A stretch of 64,000 bases of DNA from Arcanobacterium canis (GCF_029625435.1 NZ_CP121208.1:1116001-1180000); one strand, 5' to 3'; positions 36,497 to 45,268 are shown, counted from the stretch's first letter. Made by a program: numbers and translations. Notes: generated by a model not told the origin, from the letters alone.

Positions 36497-36880
36497 CTAG
36501 CGTCCACCCTCCTCACGTCGCTTACGCCACTGTTCAGCCTGCGCTTCCATAAAAGATGTCGCGCGCTGCTTGGGCTTTTGCGCTCCGCCGGAGACGGGAA
36601 CCTGGCGTGCGCCGGTGGACAAATACCACAAACCGGCGAAAACGACGATCGCACCTGCCACACCGACAAGAGTGATTTCTAAAGACACACCAAGTACCAC
36701 AACGCCGAGTCCAAGTGCGGCAATGATGATGCCCAACACCAGATGGCGCGGTGAGAAAGTCATACGAGTTGGAATACTTCGGGTGTTCGAGCGAAGTGCA
36801 TCTGCAAACTTCGGATCTTCGCCCTTAAGTTGAGCTTCGAGCTCTTCGAGCATTTCACGCTCACGATCAGACAGTGCCAT
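36497..36880 (-). CDS. DUF3040 membrane protein
   Basis: 127 residues. MALSDREREMLEELEAQLK is the DUF3040 signature. Two adjacent hydrophobic helices (LVLGIIIAALGLGVVVLGVS and ITLVGVAGAIVVFAGLWYLS) are followed by a basic tail. Such proteins are typical of actinobacteria and often lie just before mraZ; function unknown. AGGAGGAAC supports the ATG at 36880. Confidence 0.92.
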   Translation of the reverse strand: MALSDREREMLEELEAQLKGEDPKFADALRSNTRSIPTRMTFSPRHLVLGIIIAALGLGVVVLGVSLEITLVGVAGAIVVFAGLWYLSTGARQVPVSGGAQKPKQRATSFMEAQAEQWRKRREEGGR

Positions 36881-36923
36881 GTTCCTCCTAGCGTCGTCCC
36901 TAACAGTACCGAAAAATTCGGTA

Positions 36924-38144
36924 TCACGGCACCCCACCGTGAGTATTCTTGATCAGGGATGCGCTCGAAGCTGCCGACGAACCGAATTTCTTCAGCACTT
37001 CGTCAACCGCACTCTCAACGCGCCGACCACGCCCGTCGTCGTCGATTCGCAGCTGGATACCTGCCTCGCCGTCGTCAAGATTCTCGGCTCTCACCCCCAG
37101 GAGCCTCAGACCCCCACGCGCCGGGATCTGTGCGAAGAGGTGCGTCGCCGCACGAAAAATCTCCGCGCCGATATCTGTTGGGGCACCGAAGGTCACCGAG
37201 CGAGAGATCGTGGTGAAATCGGCGTAGCGTACTTTGATTCCGACGGTCCATGCACGCACCCCGGCCTCTCGCAGACGACGCGCGACAGAATGCGACTGCT
37301 CGAGGAGTACGTTGGGTGCGTCATGTGGGTCACACAGATCGAAGAAAGTGCGCTCCTTCCCCATCGATTTCTCTTCGCGTTGGGCAATGACCGGGCGAGG
37401 ATCAATCCCCATCGCGAGCGCATAGAGCGAGTGCCCAGCGCTTGCTCCAATCATGCGAACAAGCCGATTCTCGCCGAGGGCTGCCAGTTCACGAACTGAA
37501 TGGATGCCGTAGTATTCGAGTTTTTCGCGCGTTTTCTCACCGACACCCCACAAGGCGCCCACTGGCAATGAGTGGAGAAAATCGAGAGTGGAATCTGCTG
37601 GGATGAGGAGCAAGCCGTCGGGTTTGGCATGTGCAGAAGCTATTTTCGCCACATGCTTTGTGGTTGCGATTCCAACCGAGGCAGGGACGCCGACGGTGTC
37701 ACGAATACGAGCGCGCAGACGTCGGCCGATCTCTACGGGGGTTCCCACTGCCTTGCGCGCACCACCGACGTCAAGAAAAGCCTCATCGACTGATAGTTGC
37801 TCCACTGTCGGAGTGATGTCAGCTAGAAGTGACATGATCCGCTTCGAGATCGCGGAGTATTTGTGATGGTCGGGTGGAATGATCATCAGCTCAGGGCAGA
37901 TGCGTTTGGCACGTGCCACTGGCATCGCAGAGTTCACGCCGAAGCGCCGCGCCTCGTACGATGCCGCTGAAATAACGCCACGACTCTCACCGCCGACGGC
38001 GACTGGCAATCCGCGCAACTCAGGACGCTCGAGCAGTTCAACAGACACGAAAAAGGCGTCCATATCCACATGCATGATATTGGTCTGCGAGTCGTCACTC
38101 CCCCAGCTACGCTTCGCCGCAGCTGACCTCGGTGCCCGTGACAT
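36924..38144 (-). CDS. dinB: Y-family DNA polymerase IV
   Basis: Translesion polymerase that bypasses damaged or misaligned bases. From the ATG at 38144, preceded by GGAGGTGAG, it has 406 residues. Catalytic motifs are MHVDMDAFFVSVELLERPEL and LSVDEAFLDVGGARKAVG; DNA-binding helix-hairpin-helix elements and a little-finger domain (GKERTFFDLCD) follow. No LexA box is visible upstream, so damage induction is not indicated. Longer upstream frames overlap the divergent gene. Confidence 0.95.
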   Translation of the reverse strand: MSRAPRSAAAKRSWGSDDSQTNIMHVDMDAFFVSVELLERPELRGLPVAVGGESRGVISAASYEARRFGVNSAMPVARAKRICPELMIIPPDHHKYSAISKRIMSLLADITPTVEQLSVDEAFLDVGGARKAVGTPVEIGRRLRARIRDTVGVPASVGIATTKHVAKIASAHAKPDGLLLIPADSTLDFLHSLPVGALWGVGEKTREKLEYYGIHSVRELAALGENRLVRMIGASAGHSLYALAMGIDPRPVIAQREEKSMGKERTFFDLCDPHDAPNVLLEQSHSVARRLREAGVRAWTVGIKVRYADFTTISRSVTFGAPTDIGAEIFRAATHLFAQIPARGGLRLLGVRAENLDDGEAGIQLRIDDDGRGRRVESAVDEVLKKFGSSAASSASLIKNTHGGVP

Positions 38145-38169
38145 TCTCACCTCCGATACAATCACCGCC

Positions 38170-38976
38170 ATGGATACGATCACCGCAACCACAGACATGT
38201 CCCGACTACGAGTTGAGCCTGTGCCTGGCACGGATATCGTCACGCTCTACATCGACGATGCCGAATCGTCAGCACTGGACCTTCACGATCCAACTCATCT
38301 CGAGTTCGAGTATATGCAACAGATGCGAATTGCGATTGACGCAACCTTTGACACTGGCGCCCCTCTTCGTGTTCTTCACCTGGGCGGAGCTGGCTGTGCA
38401 TTCGCTCGAGCACTGGACGCTGAGCGCAAGAATTCGCGCCAGCTCGCAATCGAAATTGATCCGCAACTCGCAACGCTCGCACGACAGTGGTTCGATTTGC
38501 CGTCCTCTCCCCGATTGCGGATTCGCAGCGAAGATGCACGTCGCACTCTCGACACGAATAAGGGATCGTGGCATGTGATTGTTCGCGATGCATTCTATCG
38601 TGCTCGCGTACCCATGCAGCTGGCGACCGTGGAGGCACATGCAGCAGCATCGCGCCTCTTAGCCCAAGGTGGATTATATTTGTTGAACACTGCCGGCGGA
38701 TCGCTCAGCGATGTCTATCAAGAGTCAGCTGCTGTTCTTGAAAGCTTTTCCCACCTCATCGCCATTACTGACCCAGCGATTGCCCGAGGGAAACGTCGCG
38801 GAAACGTGGTACTCGTCGCATCTGACTCACCGATTAATACAGCGCAGATCGACCGACATGTTCGCCGGTTATCGTTGCCGACCACCGTCGTCGGACAGAC
38901 CGCACTCGAGAAAGCCGCCCGTAGCGCTTCGCCACTCACCGACGCCGCCGTCGGCTGGCCATTCGACGAGCAGTGA
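38170..38976 (+). CDS. Spermidine-synthase-like SAM-fold protein
   Basis: 268 residues with a Rossmann fold: LRVLHLGGAGCAFARALDAE is the glycine-rich SAM loop, LAIEIDPQLATLARQWFDLP the acidic end of strand 2, and WHVIVRDAFYRARVPMQLAT replaces the usual DxxxxDAF of spermidine synthases. Actinobacterial relatives are annotated as fused or spermidine-synthase-like methyltransferases without proven substrate. The start is uncertain: ATG at 38170, or the ATG at 38197. Its 3' end overlaps the convergent MFS gene by 41 bp. Confidence 0.82.
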   Translation: MDTITATTDMSRLRVEPVPGTDIVTLYIDDAESSALDLHDPTHLEFEYMQQMRIAIDATFDTGAPLRVLHLGGAGCAFARALDAERKNSRQLAIEIDPQLATLARQWFDLPSSPRLRIRSEDARRTLDTNKGSWHVIVRDAFYRARVPMQLATVEAHAAASRLLAQGGLYLLNTAGGSLSDVYQESAAVLESFSHLIAITDPAIARGKRRGNVVLVASDSPINTAQIDRHVRRLSLPTTVVGQTALEKAARSASPLTDAAVGWPFDEQ

Positions 38977-40321
38977 TGTGTGCCTGCCGACGCCGATCCC
39001 AACGTTCTTGGTAGCGGTGGATCACATCACTAAGCGGAGGCACTTTCGGCCCGCCGTTCGCTTCTCGATCATGACGCACTTTGCGCTTGTAGTATTCGAC
39101 TGCTCCAAGTGCGAGGAGTAATACGAACTGTGACGCCATCGCAATCGAGTAACTGCGCGCAGTGTAGACGCCGCGAGGAGAGACAAGATCGAGGACAAAA
39201 CCGATGATCAACGCTGCGCTCAGGCCGGAAACAAAACCGCCCATGTTAATCAACCCATTGGCAGTGCCAAGTCTCCTGGGATCCACACTTGTTCGCGCAA
39301 AGTCGAAGGCGACATTTGACGCGACGCCGCTCAATGCCGTGGAGAAAAGCAAGAATACACTCCCAACAAGGGGTGTCGGCGCAGGGAGCAGGAGAACGAC
39401 TGCGAACGCCGACGCCGATATTGCACTCGTTCCATAGACAATCCACGAACGTCGTAATGGGTGGGCAGCGACAAGACGGCCAATAATGGGACCCAGGATG
39501 ATGCCGAAAAGAGTGTTGATGATCAACATCGCACTAGCCTGCGCTTTAGGCATTGCATCATGTACCTGAAAGAAGGGCACTCCCCATAGAAGGAGGAATG
39601 CCATTGGCGGGAAGCAGGCAACAAAATGTACCCAGAATCCCAGTAACGTTCCTGGATTGCGCAACGTTTCCCATATACCCGGCGCCGAGGAGCTCACTTC
39701 CACAGAGCTTGTCACTGATGCCAGGCGCTTACGATCATGTTCAGCGAATGCCGAGAAATTGGTCGGAGTGTTTCGAATCAGGATCAATCCCAGCACAGCA
39801 ACAATGACCCCGAGTATGGCCAAGAGAGAGAACCCTGTGCCCCACCCCCACACGGCCACTGCCGCAGCGAACGGCACTGAGGAAATCACCTGCCCGAGCT
39901 GACCGAAGATTGACGTAAGCTGAGTCATGACCGGAACGTGAACTGGAGCGAACCATGCGGGAATCACGCGAAGCACTGCTGTGAAGGCCGTCGCATCCCC
40001 CATACCGATAAGTGCGCGTACCGCGAGCGCGGCGGAAACTGAGGGGACATAAGCAATCCCCACTTGTCCGATTGCCATCGCAACGGCTCCGACCACCATC
40101 ACTCTGCGCGTACCGAAACGGTCCAGTGCGATCCCTACAGGAATCTGAGCTAATGCGTAAACACCTAGCTGAACAACAGTAAACAACGAGAGCACGGAGG
40201 CTGACATCGAAAAGCGATCCATCGCCTCCAAACCGACCACACCAAGTGAGGTTCGGCCAGCCATTGCCACGACATAGATCGCCATCGCCGACATCCACAC
40301 GCGCAAGGCTCCGCGTCTCAT
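38936..40321 (-). CDS. Major facilitator superfamily transporter
   Basis: 461 residues with about twelve hydrophobic helices. ALDRFGTRRVMVVGAVAMAI is the MFS motif A between helices 2 and 3, and RALIGMGDATAFTAVLRVIP a conserved helix-4 region. LIINTLFGIILGPIIGRLVA marks the start of the second half. The cytoplasmic C-terminus is long and Arg-rich (ending MASRRRRR). It resembles nitrate/sugar-phosphate-like permeases, but the substrate cannot be assigned. It follows the PAC2 gene at 159 bp. Confidence 0.9.
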   Translation of the reverse strand: MRRGALRVWMSAMAIYVVAMAGRTSLGVVGLEAMDRFSMSASVLSLFTVVQLGVYALAQIPVGIALDRFGTRRVMVVGAVAMAIGQVGIAYVPSVSAALAVRALIGMGDATAFTAVLRVIPAWFAPVHVPVMTQLTSIFGQLGQVISSVPFAAAVAVWGWGTGFSLLAILGVIVAVLGLILIRNTPTNFSAFAEHDRKRLASVTSSVEVSSSAPGIWETLRNPGTLLGFWVHFVACFPPMAFLLLWGVPFFQVHDAMPKAQASAMLIINTLFGIILGPIIGRLVAAHPLRRSWIVYGTSAISASAFAVVLLLPAPTPLVGSVFLLFSTALSGVASNVAFDFARTSVDPRRLGTANGLINMGGFVSGLSAALIIGFVLDLVSPRGVYTARSYSIAMASQFVLLLALGAVEYYKRKVRHDREANGGPKVPPLSDVIHRYQERWDRRRQAHITARRMASRRRRR

Positions 40322-40480
40322 GTTATCCCTTCGCTAGATGATCAACGTTCCCCCATTTGTACCCCACATCTGGCGAAGGTGCGAGCGGGTTTTACGATGC
40401 GGGATACTGCAAAGTTCACGCATAGATCACCCAACATTCCATCGCATCAGGTGACCCGTGCCAGGGCGAAATTCGAGCGT

Positions 40481-41521
40481 TTACTCGACGGTATCCCCCG
40501 ACGTCGGCGACTCGGTGTCGTCATCGTTGTGTGCGGTGGAGCGGTGAGCGGTGTCTTCCAACGGCGGCGTGCGCCATGAATGGCGTCCACGACGCACAGG
40601 AGGGTTCTTCGCTTTGGACTTCTTCACTGCCTCTTCGAGTGGTTTCTCTTCACGCATCTCCAAGAAACGTTCCACTGCTTCACCGATCTCGTCCGAGGTC
40701 GGGATCGTTGGATCGTCATTGCGAACGAACCCAACACCCTCAGGGAGCTTGTCGTACTCATCCTCAAGGTTTGTCACCAGTTCAGCGAGTTCTGGGTTCG
40801 ATTCCACTGCTGCTGCAAGGAATGCCATCTGTTCATCCACACGTTGCTCAAGATCTCCAACAGGGATCACTGGGCCGCCAAGCGACGCCAACATTTTCGC
40901 TACAGCGAGCGCGGCCGAAAAGAACGGTTGGTCTGCACGCGCGAGGTACGCAGGCACACGAGTGCGGATAGAGGTAGCCGCAAGGCCGCGTTTGCCCGCC
41001 TCGTTTTCTACCATGTCGGCAAGTGTGGCGTAGTGCTCGACGTAAGCGTGAAGAATTTCATTCTCGCGCGGCTGAGTCGAGCGCACCACCATATCTGCCG
41101 GGCGCGTATGCGGGACAGGTGCCGGCATTCCGCCAAATGAGTACAGATGTGAAATGTTGTAGGTGGTGGCGATTTCGACGATATCTCGAGCCAAAACCGG
41201 CCAGTGGAAATCTGGCTCCTGGCCGCTGATGTAAAGGAATGTTCGCCCCTGAACGTCAGTGACAAGCTTGAGATCCATCGATGGGTATGCGATATCTGCT
41301 AAACGGCCATCAGCATATGTGGCAATTGGCCGTTGAGCACGGAAATCATAAAGAGGGTCCGAATCGAATGAGGCAATCCCGACGAAATCGAGATCCGAAA
41401 TGACAGCTTCCATCGTCGCCGCAACCTCACCGGCGTCAACCAAACGATCCACAAGATTCAAAACGAGAGTATCAACCTCGATATTGCCAAGGCTTGGATC
41501 AATATGAATGTATGTGGGCAT
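40481..41521 (-). CDS. PAC2-family protein
   Basis: 346 residues starting at the ATG 41521, preceded by AGAAGGAGG. The PAC2 (proteasome assembly chaperone-like) fold is visible in the N-terminal two-thirds: FVGIASFDSDPLYDFRAQRP, LYISGQEPDFHWPVLARDIV, LYSFGGMPAPVPHTRP and RVPAYLARADQPFFSAALAV. The C-terminus is charged and low complexity. Found throughout actinobacteria; role unknown. No proteasome genes are nearby. Confidence 0.9.
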   Translation of the reverse strand: MPTYIHIDPSLGNIEVDTLVLNLVDRLVDAGEVAATMEAVISDLDFVGIASFDSDPLYDFRAQRPIATYADGRLADIAYPSMDLKLVTDVQGRTFLYISGQEPDFHWPVLARDIVEIATTYNISHLYSFGGMPAPVPHTRPADMVVRSTQPRENEILHAYVEHYATLADMVENEAGKRGLAATSIRTRVPAYLARADQPFFSAALAVAKMLASLGGPVIPVGDLEQRVDEQMAFLAAAVESNPELAELVTNLEDEYDKLPEGVGFVRNDDPTIPTSDEIGEAVERFLEMREEKPLEEAVKKSKAKNPPVRRGRHSWRTPPLEDTAHRSTAHNDDDTESPTSGDTVE

Positions 41522-41695
41522 GTGACCTCCTTCTCGGTTCATTCTACCCGGGCGCCTTGAGTGATCTCAGGTCGTGGTTTTCACACCACAGATGATGATC
41601 TTCCTCGCCACAAATACGCGCCAAGAATAACCGCTCGCACCAGGCAACGTTTTCCGGAATAATAATGTTCCTGTTTTTGATGTTGAGGAGGACAC

Positions 41696-43867
41696 GTGGG
41701 CACAAAGGATGCGATTAGCCAGGAGCAAGAGTTTGTTGACCAGGCGTACGCTGCTCTCGATTCGGAGCGTTCTCGTTATGAGACGCAACTGGCTCGCGTG
41801 CGCCGCCAAGGAGGTGGTGGCACGCCAGGGGCACGCCGCGAGCGCGATTCATTCGCCACTCATTATGAAGACAACCTCATCCGTCTTCGAAACCTTGAAA
41901 ACAAGCTTGTCTTAGGACGGCTAGATTTGACTGATGGCACGGCTCACCACATCGGAAGGCTGACCTTGCGCGACGACGACGGTGCTGTTCTTCTTATCGA
42001 CTGGCGCGCTCCGCAGTCGGAACCATTCTATCAAGCTACCGCTCTCGAACCGGGCAATGTTATTCGCCGTCGCCATATTCAACTTCGCTTCCGTTCAGTG
42101 ACAGGGGTCGAAGATGAGCTCTTAGCGTCGCAAGAAACGAACGAGCTCAACCTCACTGGTGAAGGTGCGCTCTTCGCTGCGATGAATAAAGCCCGCGACG
42201 GCAAGATGGGCGATATCGTCGCTACGATCCAAGCTGAGCAGGATCGTATTATCCGTGCTGACGCCCGCGGCATCCTGGTCGTCCAAGGCGGCCCAGGAAC
42301 CGGAAAGACCGCCGTCGCACTCCATCGCGCAGCCTATCTCCTCTACGCACAGCGTGAACATCTAGCGCGGTCAGGCGTCTTGATTATTGGCCCCTCTGAA
42401 GCGTTTTTGACATATATTGATGCGGTTCTGCCCTCGCTGGGTGAGACCAACGTTGTGTCCTCAACCATCGATCATCTTCTTCCTGGCGTACGTCCGAGTA
42501 TCAGCGAATCGGAAGCAGTGGCAAGACTCAAGGGACGCATCGAGTGGGCAGCAATCGCAAAACGAGCAGTGAAGCGGATGCTTGAAAAGCCCGCCCGTGC
42601 TGATGTGGCAGTCATGGTGGGATCTCACAAACTTGTCCTGACTCGAAAACTCGTTGCGCAGGCACAAGCGAAGGCACGAGCAACCGAGCTTCCACACAAT
42701 GAAGCACGTGAAACGTATGCAAAATTCCTAGTGAAGGAACTCGCCAGGCAGCTTGCAGACGTTCAAGAGGTCACTTTCGAAGATAATGCATGGTTACTTG
42801 CTGACGTGGCAGAATCGCTTGACGCTCGACGTGAAATTAACCGGCACTGGCTTCCATCGTCCCCCCAACAGCTGCTCGAACGTCTATTGGCATTCCCAGA
42901 GCACTTGGCCGACGTCGCCCTGGAATTTAATGATGCTCAGCGAGCTCTCCTCCTGCGGCCAAAAGGAACTGGCGTGACGAGTGCAGATATTGCGATCATG
43001 GACGAAATGGCTGAGCACTTGGGGACATTCGAATCCGATGCTGCGAAACATGTTCGCCACGCGCAAGAAGCTCAAGCACGTGAACTCGGTGAATACGCTT
43101 CGTCAACGATGAAGGCGATGAATCTCGGGGGTGGAATCGTCAGCTCAGCAAAGCTTGTCGAACATCTCACTGATGATGCAAGCGGGATGACACTAGCAGA
43201 GCGTGCAGGAAATGATCGAACGTGGACCTATGGTCACGTCGTCGTCGATGAAGCGCAAGAACTCTCACCGATGCAGTGGCGTATGGTGGCACGGCGCAAC
43301 CCGCAACGGTCGATGACAGTTGTGGGCGATCTTGATCAGTATCCAGCAGGCCCTCCCGCAGGCGGCTGGGCCGAAGTACTTGGTTCGATGGCACAGTTCA
43401 CGCACGAAGAAGTTCTGACAGTCTCGTATCGAACTCCAAAGGAAATTCTTGACCGCGCACAACACATGATGGATGCGGTTGGTTATCGAGTGCGTCCAGT
43501 TCGGGCAGCTCGAAGTGTGCCTGGAGCCTATGCGTTCCACCGTCTGGATTCAGAGCAACTACGCACTGCGCTCGATATCCACGTACGCGAACAGTGTGAT
43601 TTTCTCGATGACCTCTACGGTGAAGGTTTTGGCACTCTCGCAGTCATTACTCCGAGAGGATCGGACTTCTTACCTCCCTCATCGAATAAACGAGTCACCG
43701 TACTCAGTGCCCGTGAAGCGAAAGGTCTTGAGTTTGATTCCGTGATTGTCGTTGAGCCCGAGGCTATCATGTCTGATGGGCCTGGCGATCTCTACGTTGC
43801 GTTGACCCGCGCGACCCAGCAGATGATCGTGCTGAGCTCAACGAATATCCCTGGAGCCACTGACTAA
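41696..43867 (+). CDS. HelD-like UvrD-family helicase acting on RNA polymerase
   Basis: 723 residues, GTG start at 41696 after GAGGAGG. The N-terminal coiled coil (FVDQAYAALDSERSRYETQL) precedes a superfamily I ATPase: Walker A VVQGGPGTGKTAVALHRAA, Walker B VVVDEAQELSPMQWRMV, motif IV-type SYRTPKEIL and the C-terminal VLSAREAKGLEFDSVIVVEP. This layout is that of HelD, which removes stalled RNA polymerase from DNA; actinobacterial relatives (HelR) can dislodge rifampicin. Which subclass this is remains open. Confidence 0.92.
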   Translation: MGTKDAISQEQEFVDQAYAALDSERSRYETQLARVRRQGGGGTPGARRERDSFATHYEDNLIRLRNLENKLVLGRLDLTDGTAHHIGRLTLRDDDGAVLLIDWRAPQSEPFYQATALEPGNVIRRRHIQLRFRSVTGVEDELLASQETNELNLTGEGALFAAMNKARDGKMGDIVATIQAEQDRIIRADARGILVVQGGPGTGKTAVALHRAAYLLYAQREHLARSGVLIIGPSEAFLTYIDAVLPSLGETNVVSSTIDHLLPGVRPSISESEAVARLKGRIEWAAIAKRAVKRMLEKPARADVAVMVGSHKLVLTRKLVAQAQAKARATELPHNEARETYAKFLVKELARQLADVQEVTFEDNAWLLADVAESLDARREINRHWLPSSPQQLLERLLAFPEHLADVALEFNDAQRALLLRPKGTGVTSADIAIMDEMAEHLGTFESDAAKHVRHAQEAQARELGEYASSTMKAMNLGGGIVSSAKLVEHLTDDASGMTLAERAGNDRTWTYGHVVVDEAQELSPMQWRMVARRNPQRSMTVVGDLDQYPAGPPAGGWAEVLGSMAQFTHEEVLTVSYRTPKEILDRAQHMMDAVGYRVRPVRAARSVPGAYAFHRLDSEQLRTALDIHVREQCDFLDDLYGEGFGTLAVITPRGSDFLPPSSNKRVTVLSAREAKGLEFDSVIVVEPEAIMSDGPGDLYVALTRATQQMIVLSSTNIPGATD

Positions 43868-43884
43868 ACGCTCGTAACTTTCAC

Positions 43885-43916
43885 GGCAGTGCCACATCAT
43901 CAGGTGCGGCACTGTC
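43885..43916. terminator. Hairpin between helD-like gene and nrdR
   Basis: GGCAGTGCC (43885-43893) pairs with GGCACTGTC (43908-43916) with one wobble pair; CATTTAA follows on the plus strand. The right arm overlaps the nrdR stop codon. Confidence 0.65.
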
Positions 43917-44352
43917 ATTTAAGGGAGGTAATTGCCTCCTCAAAATCCTCCAATGACGAAAAATCGAGATACACGGATGCGAACCTCAAGTAAGCAACCT
44001 TGTCGAGATGTTTAAGGGGGCCAAGTACTGCTTTGCCGATATCGTCGGTAGTGATATGCGCAGACCCATTCAAACGAACTAAATCCTCAACTTCCTGCGC
44101 GAGGACAGCAAGCTGGGCACTTGTGACGGGCCGCCCTTTGCACGCTTTACCCACACCGGCGATGATTTTCTCACGCGAAAAAAGCTCCGTGGTGCCAGAA
44201 TGTTTTTTGACCATGAGGCCCGCAGTTTCGGTTGTCGTGTAGCGGCGGTGGCAATGGAGACACTCCCGCCGACGACGAATCGACAAGCCATCATCCGACG
44301 GACGCGTATCAATCACTTTCGAATCGCCATAGCGACAAAATGGGCAGTTCAT
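43915..44352 (-). CDS. nrdR: Transcriptional repressor NrdR
   Basis: ATP-cone and zinc-ribbon repressor of ribonucleotide reductase genes. The 145 residues start MNCPFCRYGDSKVIDTRPSD, with a second CLHCHRRYTTTE pair making the zinc ribbon. The ATP-cone domain begins MVKKHSGTTELFSREKII. The ATG at 44352 begins the conserved motif. No Shine-Dalgarno is visible; TATATT lies 8 nt upstream, so the mRNA may be leaderless. It is downstream of the LysM gene, as in mycobacteria. Confidence 0.96.
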   Translation of the reverse strand: MNCPFCRYGDSKVIDTRPSDDGLSIRRRRECLHCHRRYTTTETAGLMVKKHSGTTELFSREKIIAGVGKACKGRPVTSAQLAVLAQEVEDLVRLNGSAHITTDDIGKAVLGPLKHLDKVAYLRFASVYLDFSSLEDFEEAITSLK

Positions 44353-44357
44353 GCCAA

Positions 44358-44373
44358 CAAAATATATGTTTTG
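44358..44373 (-). promoter_or_regulatory. AT-rich 16-bp palindrome at the nrdR start
   Basis: CAAAATATATGTTTTG is a 16-bp palindrome with one non-matching position per arm, ending 5 bp before the nrdR ATG and overlapping its likely -10 box. Length and AT-core recall NrdR boxes (ACACWATATATWGTGT), but the register differs by one or two bases, so NrdR binding is uncertain. Confidence 0.4.
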
Positions 44374-44400
44374 ACACAGATTCGCCACTTGCAATATAAA

Positions 44401-44441
44401 GCCCGCGCCACACACATGGGTTCAGACAGTGTAGCGCGGGC
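44401..44441 (-). terminator. Terminator after the LysM gene
   Basis: GCCCGCGCCACAC (44401-44413) pairs with GTGTAGCGCGGGC (44429-44441), a 13-bp stem with one wobble pair and a 15-nt loop. The transcribed minus strand continues TTTATATTGC. It separates the SOS-controlled LysM gene from nrdR. Confidence 0.75.
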
Positions 44442-44489
44442 CAAGATAGTGGCGAAGAAATTGGACACGAAAAGCGCGACCACTACCTC

Positions 44490-45116
44490 TCAGTAGGCCG
44501 GGAGAAGCAACTCCTGGCCTACCCGGATCTGATCCGAATCCAACCCATTCATTGAGCGGATGTCGGAGATAACGTCGGCTGTTGGACGATCAGTCATCAC
44601 AAGAGAAGCGATGGAAGTCAGACTTTGTCCTTCTTGAACTCTCATAGTGTCTGCGTTAGCTGCGCCCAGCCCTAACACGCTGACAATAGCCATGCCAGCG
44701 AGGAGAGCGACGCCGGCCATGAGTACCGTTATCAAGACATGCAACGTTGATTCAAGTGAGCCAGTAAGAGCTGAGCGCCCATCGGATCGATCAACCAGAA
44801 CACGCCGATAACTCGGCGATACCGTACGCAATTGTTTGTGTGCAACCACGCGACGAGGGCGGCGGCCACCCTGGCGAGACGATGGATGAACCTCTTTCCA
44901 CATTCCCGATTCGCGAACGATACGCACCGGAGCGATGTGATGCGGGGCAAAAATCTCATCTGCACTCAACGCGCTATCGACTGCACGGAGTGGGGTAACA
45001 CGAGCGCAGACAGGGCGATCCGGGCGGACATAGTCGCCACCACGATGGCCGACTTCCTTGTGCGTGTCTGATCGCTCTTTAACACGCATAGCAGGCGCAA
45101 TTGCGAGTGCGCTCAT
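44490..45116 (-). CDS. LysM protein divergent from lexA (ChiZ/DivS-like division inhibitor candidate)
   Basis: 208 residues: a basic cytoplasmic region of about 125 residues, one membrane helix (LHVLITVLMAGVALLAGMAI), then a single LysM peptidoglycan-binding domain (MRVQEGQSLTSIASLVM; IRVGQELLLPAY). The lexA-divergent position with nrdR next to it matches M. tuberculosis Rv2719c (ChiZ), and DivS of Corynebacterium, both damage-induced division suppressors. GAGGAGG precedes the ATG, and three LexA-type boxes lie upstream. The sequence itself is poorly conserved, so function is inferred from synteny and topology. Confidence 0.88.
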   Translation of the reverse strand: MSALAIAPAMRVKERSDTHKEVGHRGGDYVRPDRPVCARVTPLRAVDSALSADEIFAPHHIAPVRIVRESGMWKEVHPSSRQGGRRPRRVVAHKQLRTVSPSYRRVLVDRSDGRSALTGSLESTLHVLITVLMAGVALLAGMAIVSVLGLGAANADTMRVQEGQSLTSIASLVMTDRPTADVISDIRSMNGLDSDQIRVGQELLLPAY

Positions 45117-45139
45117 TTTTCCTCCTCAAACCCACACTC

Positions 45140-45155
45140 TCGAACATCTGTTTGA
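45140..45155. promoter_or_regulatory. LexA box 1
   Basis: TCGAACATCTGTTTGA differs at one half-site position from the actinobacterial SOS box TCGAACNNNNGTTCGA. It is the box nearest to the LysM gene start (24 bp). Confidence 0.85.
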
Positions 45156-45180
45156 ATCCTATCCCCACACATCCAAAAAT

Positions 45181-45196
45181 GCAAACATTTGTTCGA
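45181..45196. promoter_or_regulatory. LexA box 2
   Basis: GCAAACATTTGTTCGA; its complement TCGAACAAATGTTTGC has a perfect left half-site. With box 3 it forms an inverted repeat. Confidence 0.85.
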
Positions 45197-45203
45197 ATCA
45201 CAT

Positions 45204-45219
45204 CCGAACAAATGTTTGA
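45204..45219. promoter_or_regulatory. LexA box 3
   Basis: CCGAACAAATGTTTGA lies 87 bp before the lexA ATG. The 14 bases CGAACAAATGTTTG are the exact inverted copy of those in box 2. Confidence 0.85.
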
Positions 45220-45268
45220 ACACCTCTTGCTAAGGAGATATGCTGTCGATATCAGGAAATCACCGGGG

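Noticed and set aside
38145-38169. A LexA box for dinB
   Set aside because: No TCGAAC/GTTCGA half-sites occur in the short gap before dinB or in the divergent gene start.
44358-44373. Calling the palindrome at nrdR a true NrdR box
   Set aside because: Centre and flanks do not match the consensus register (ACACWATATATWGTGT), so it is kept only as an uncharacterised palindrome.
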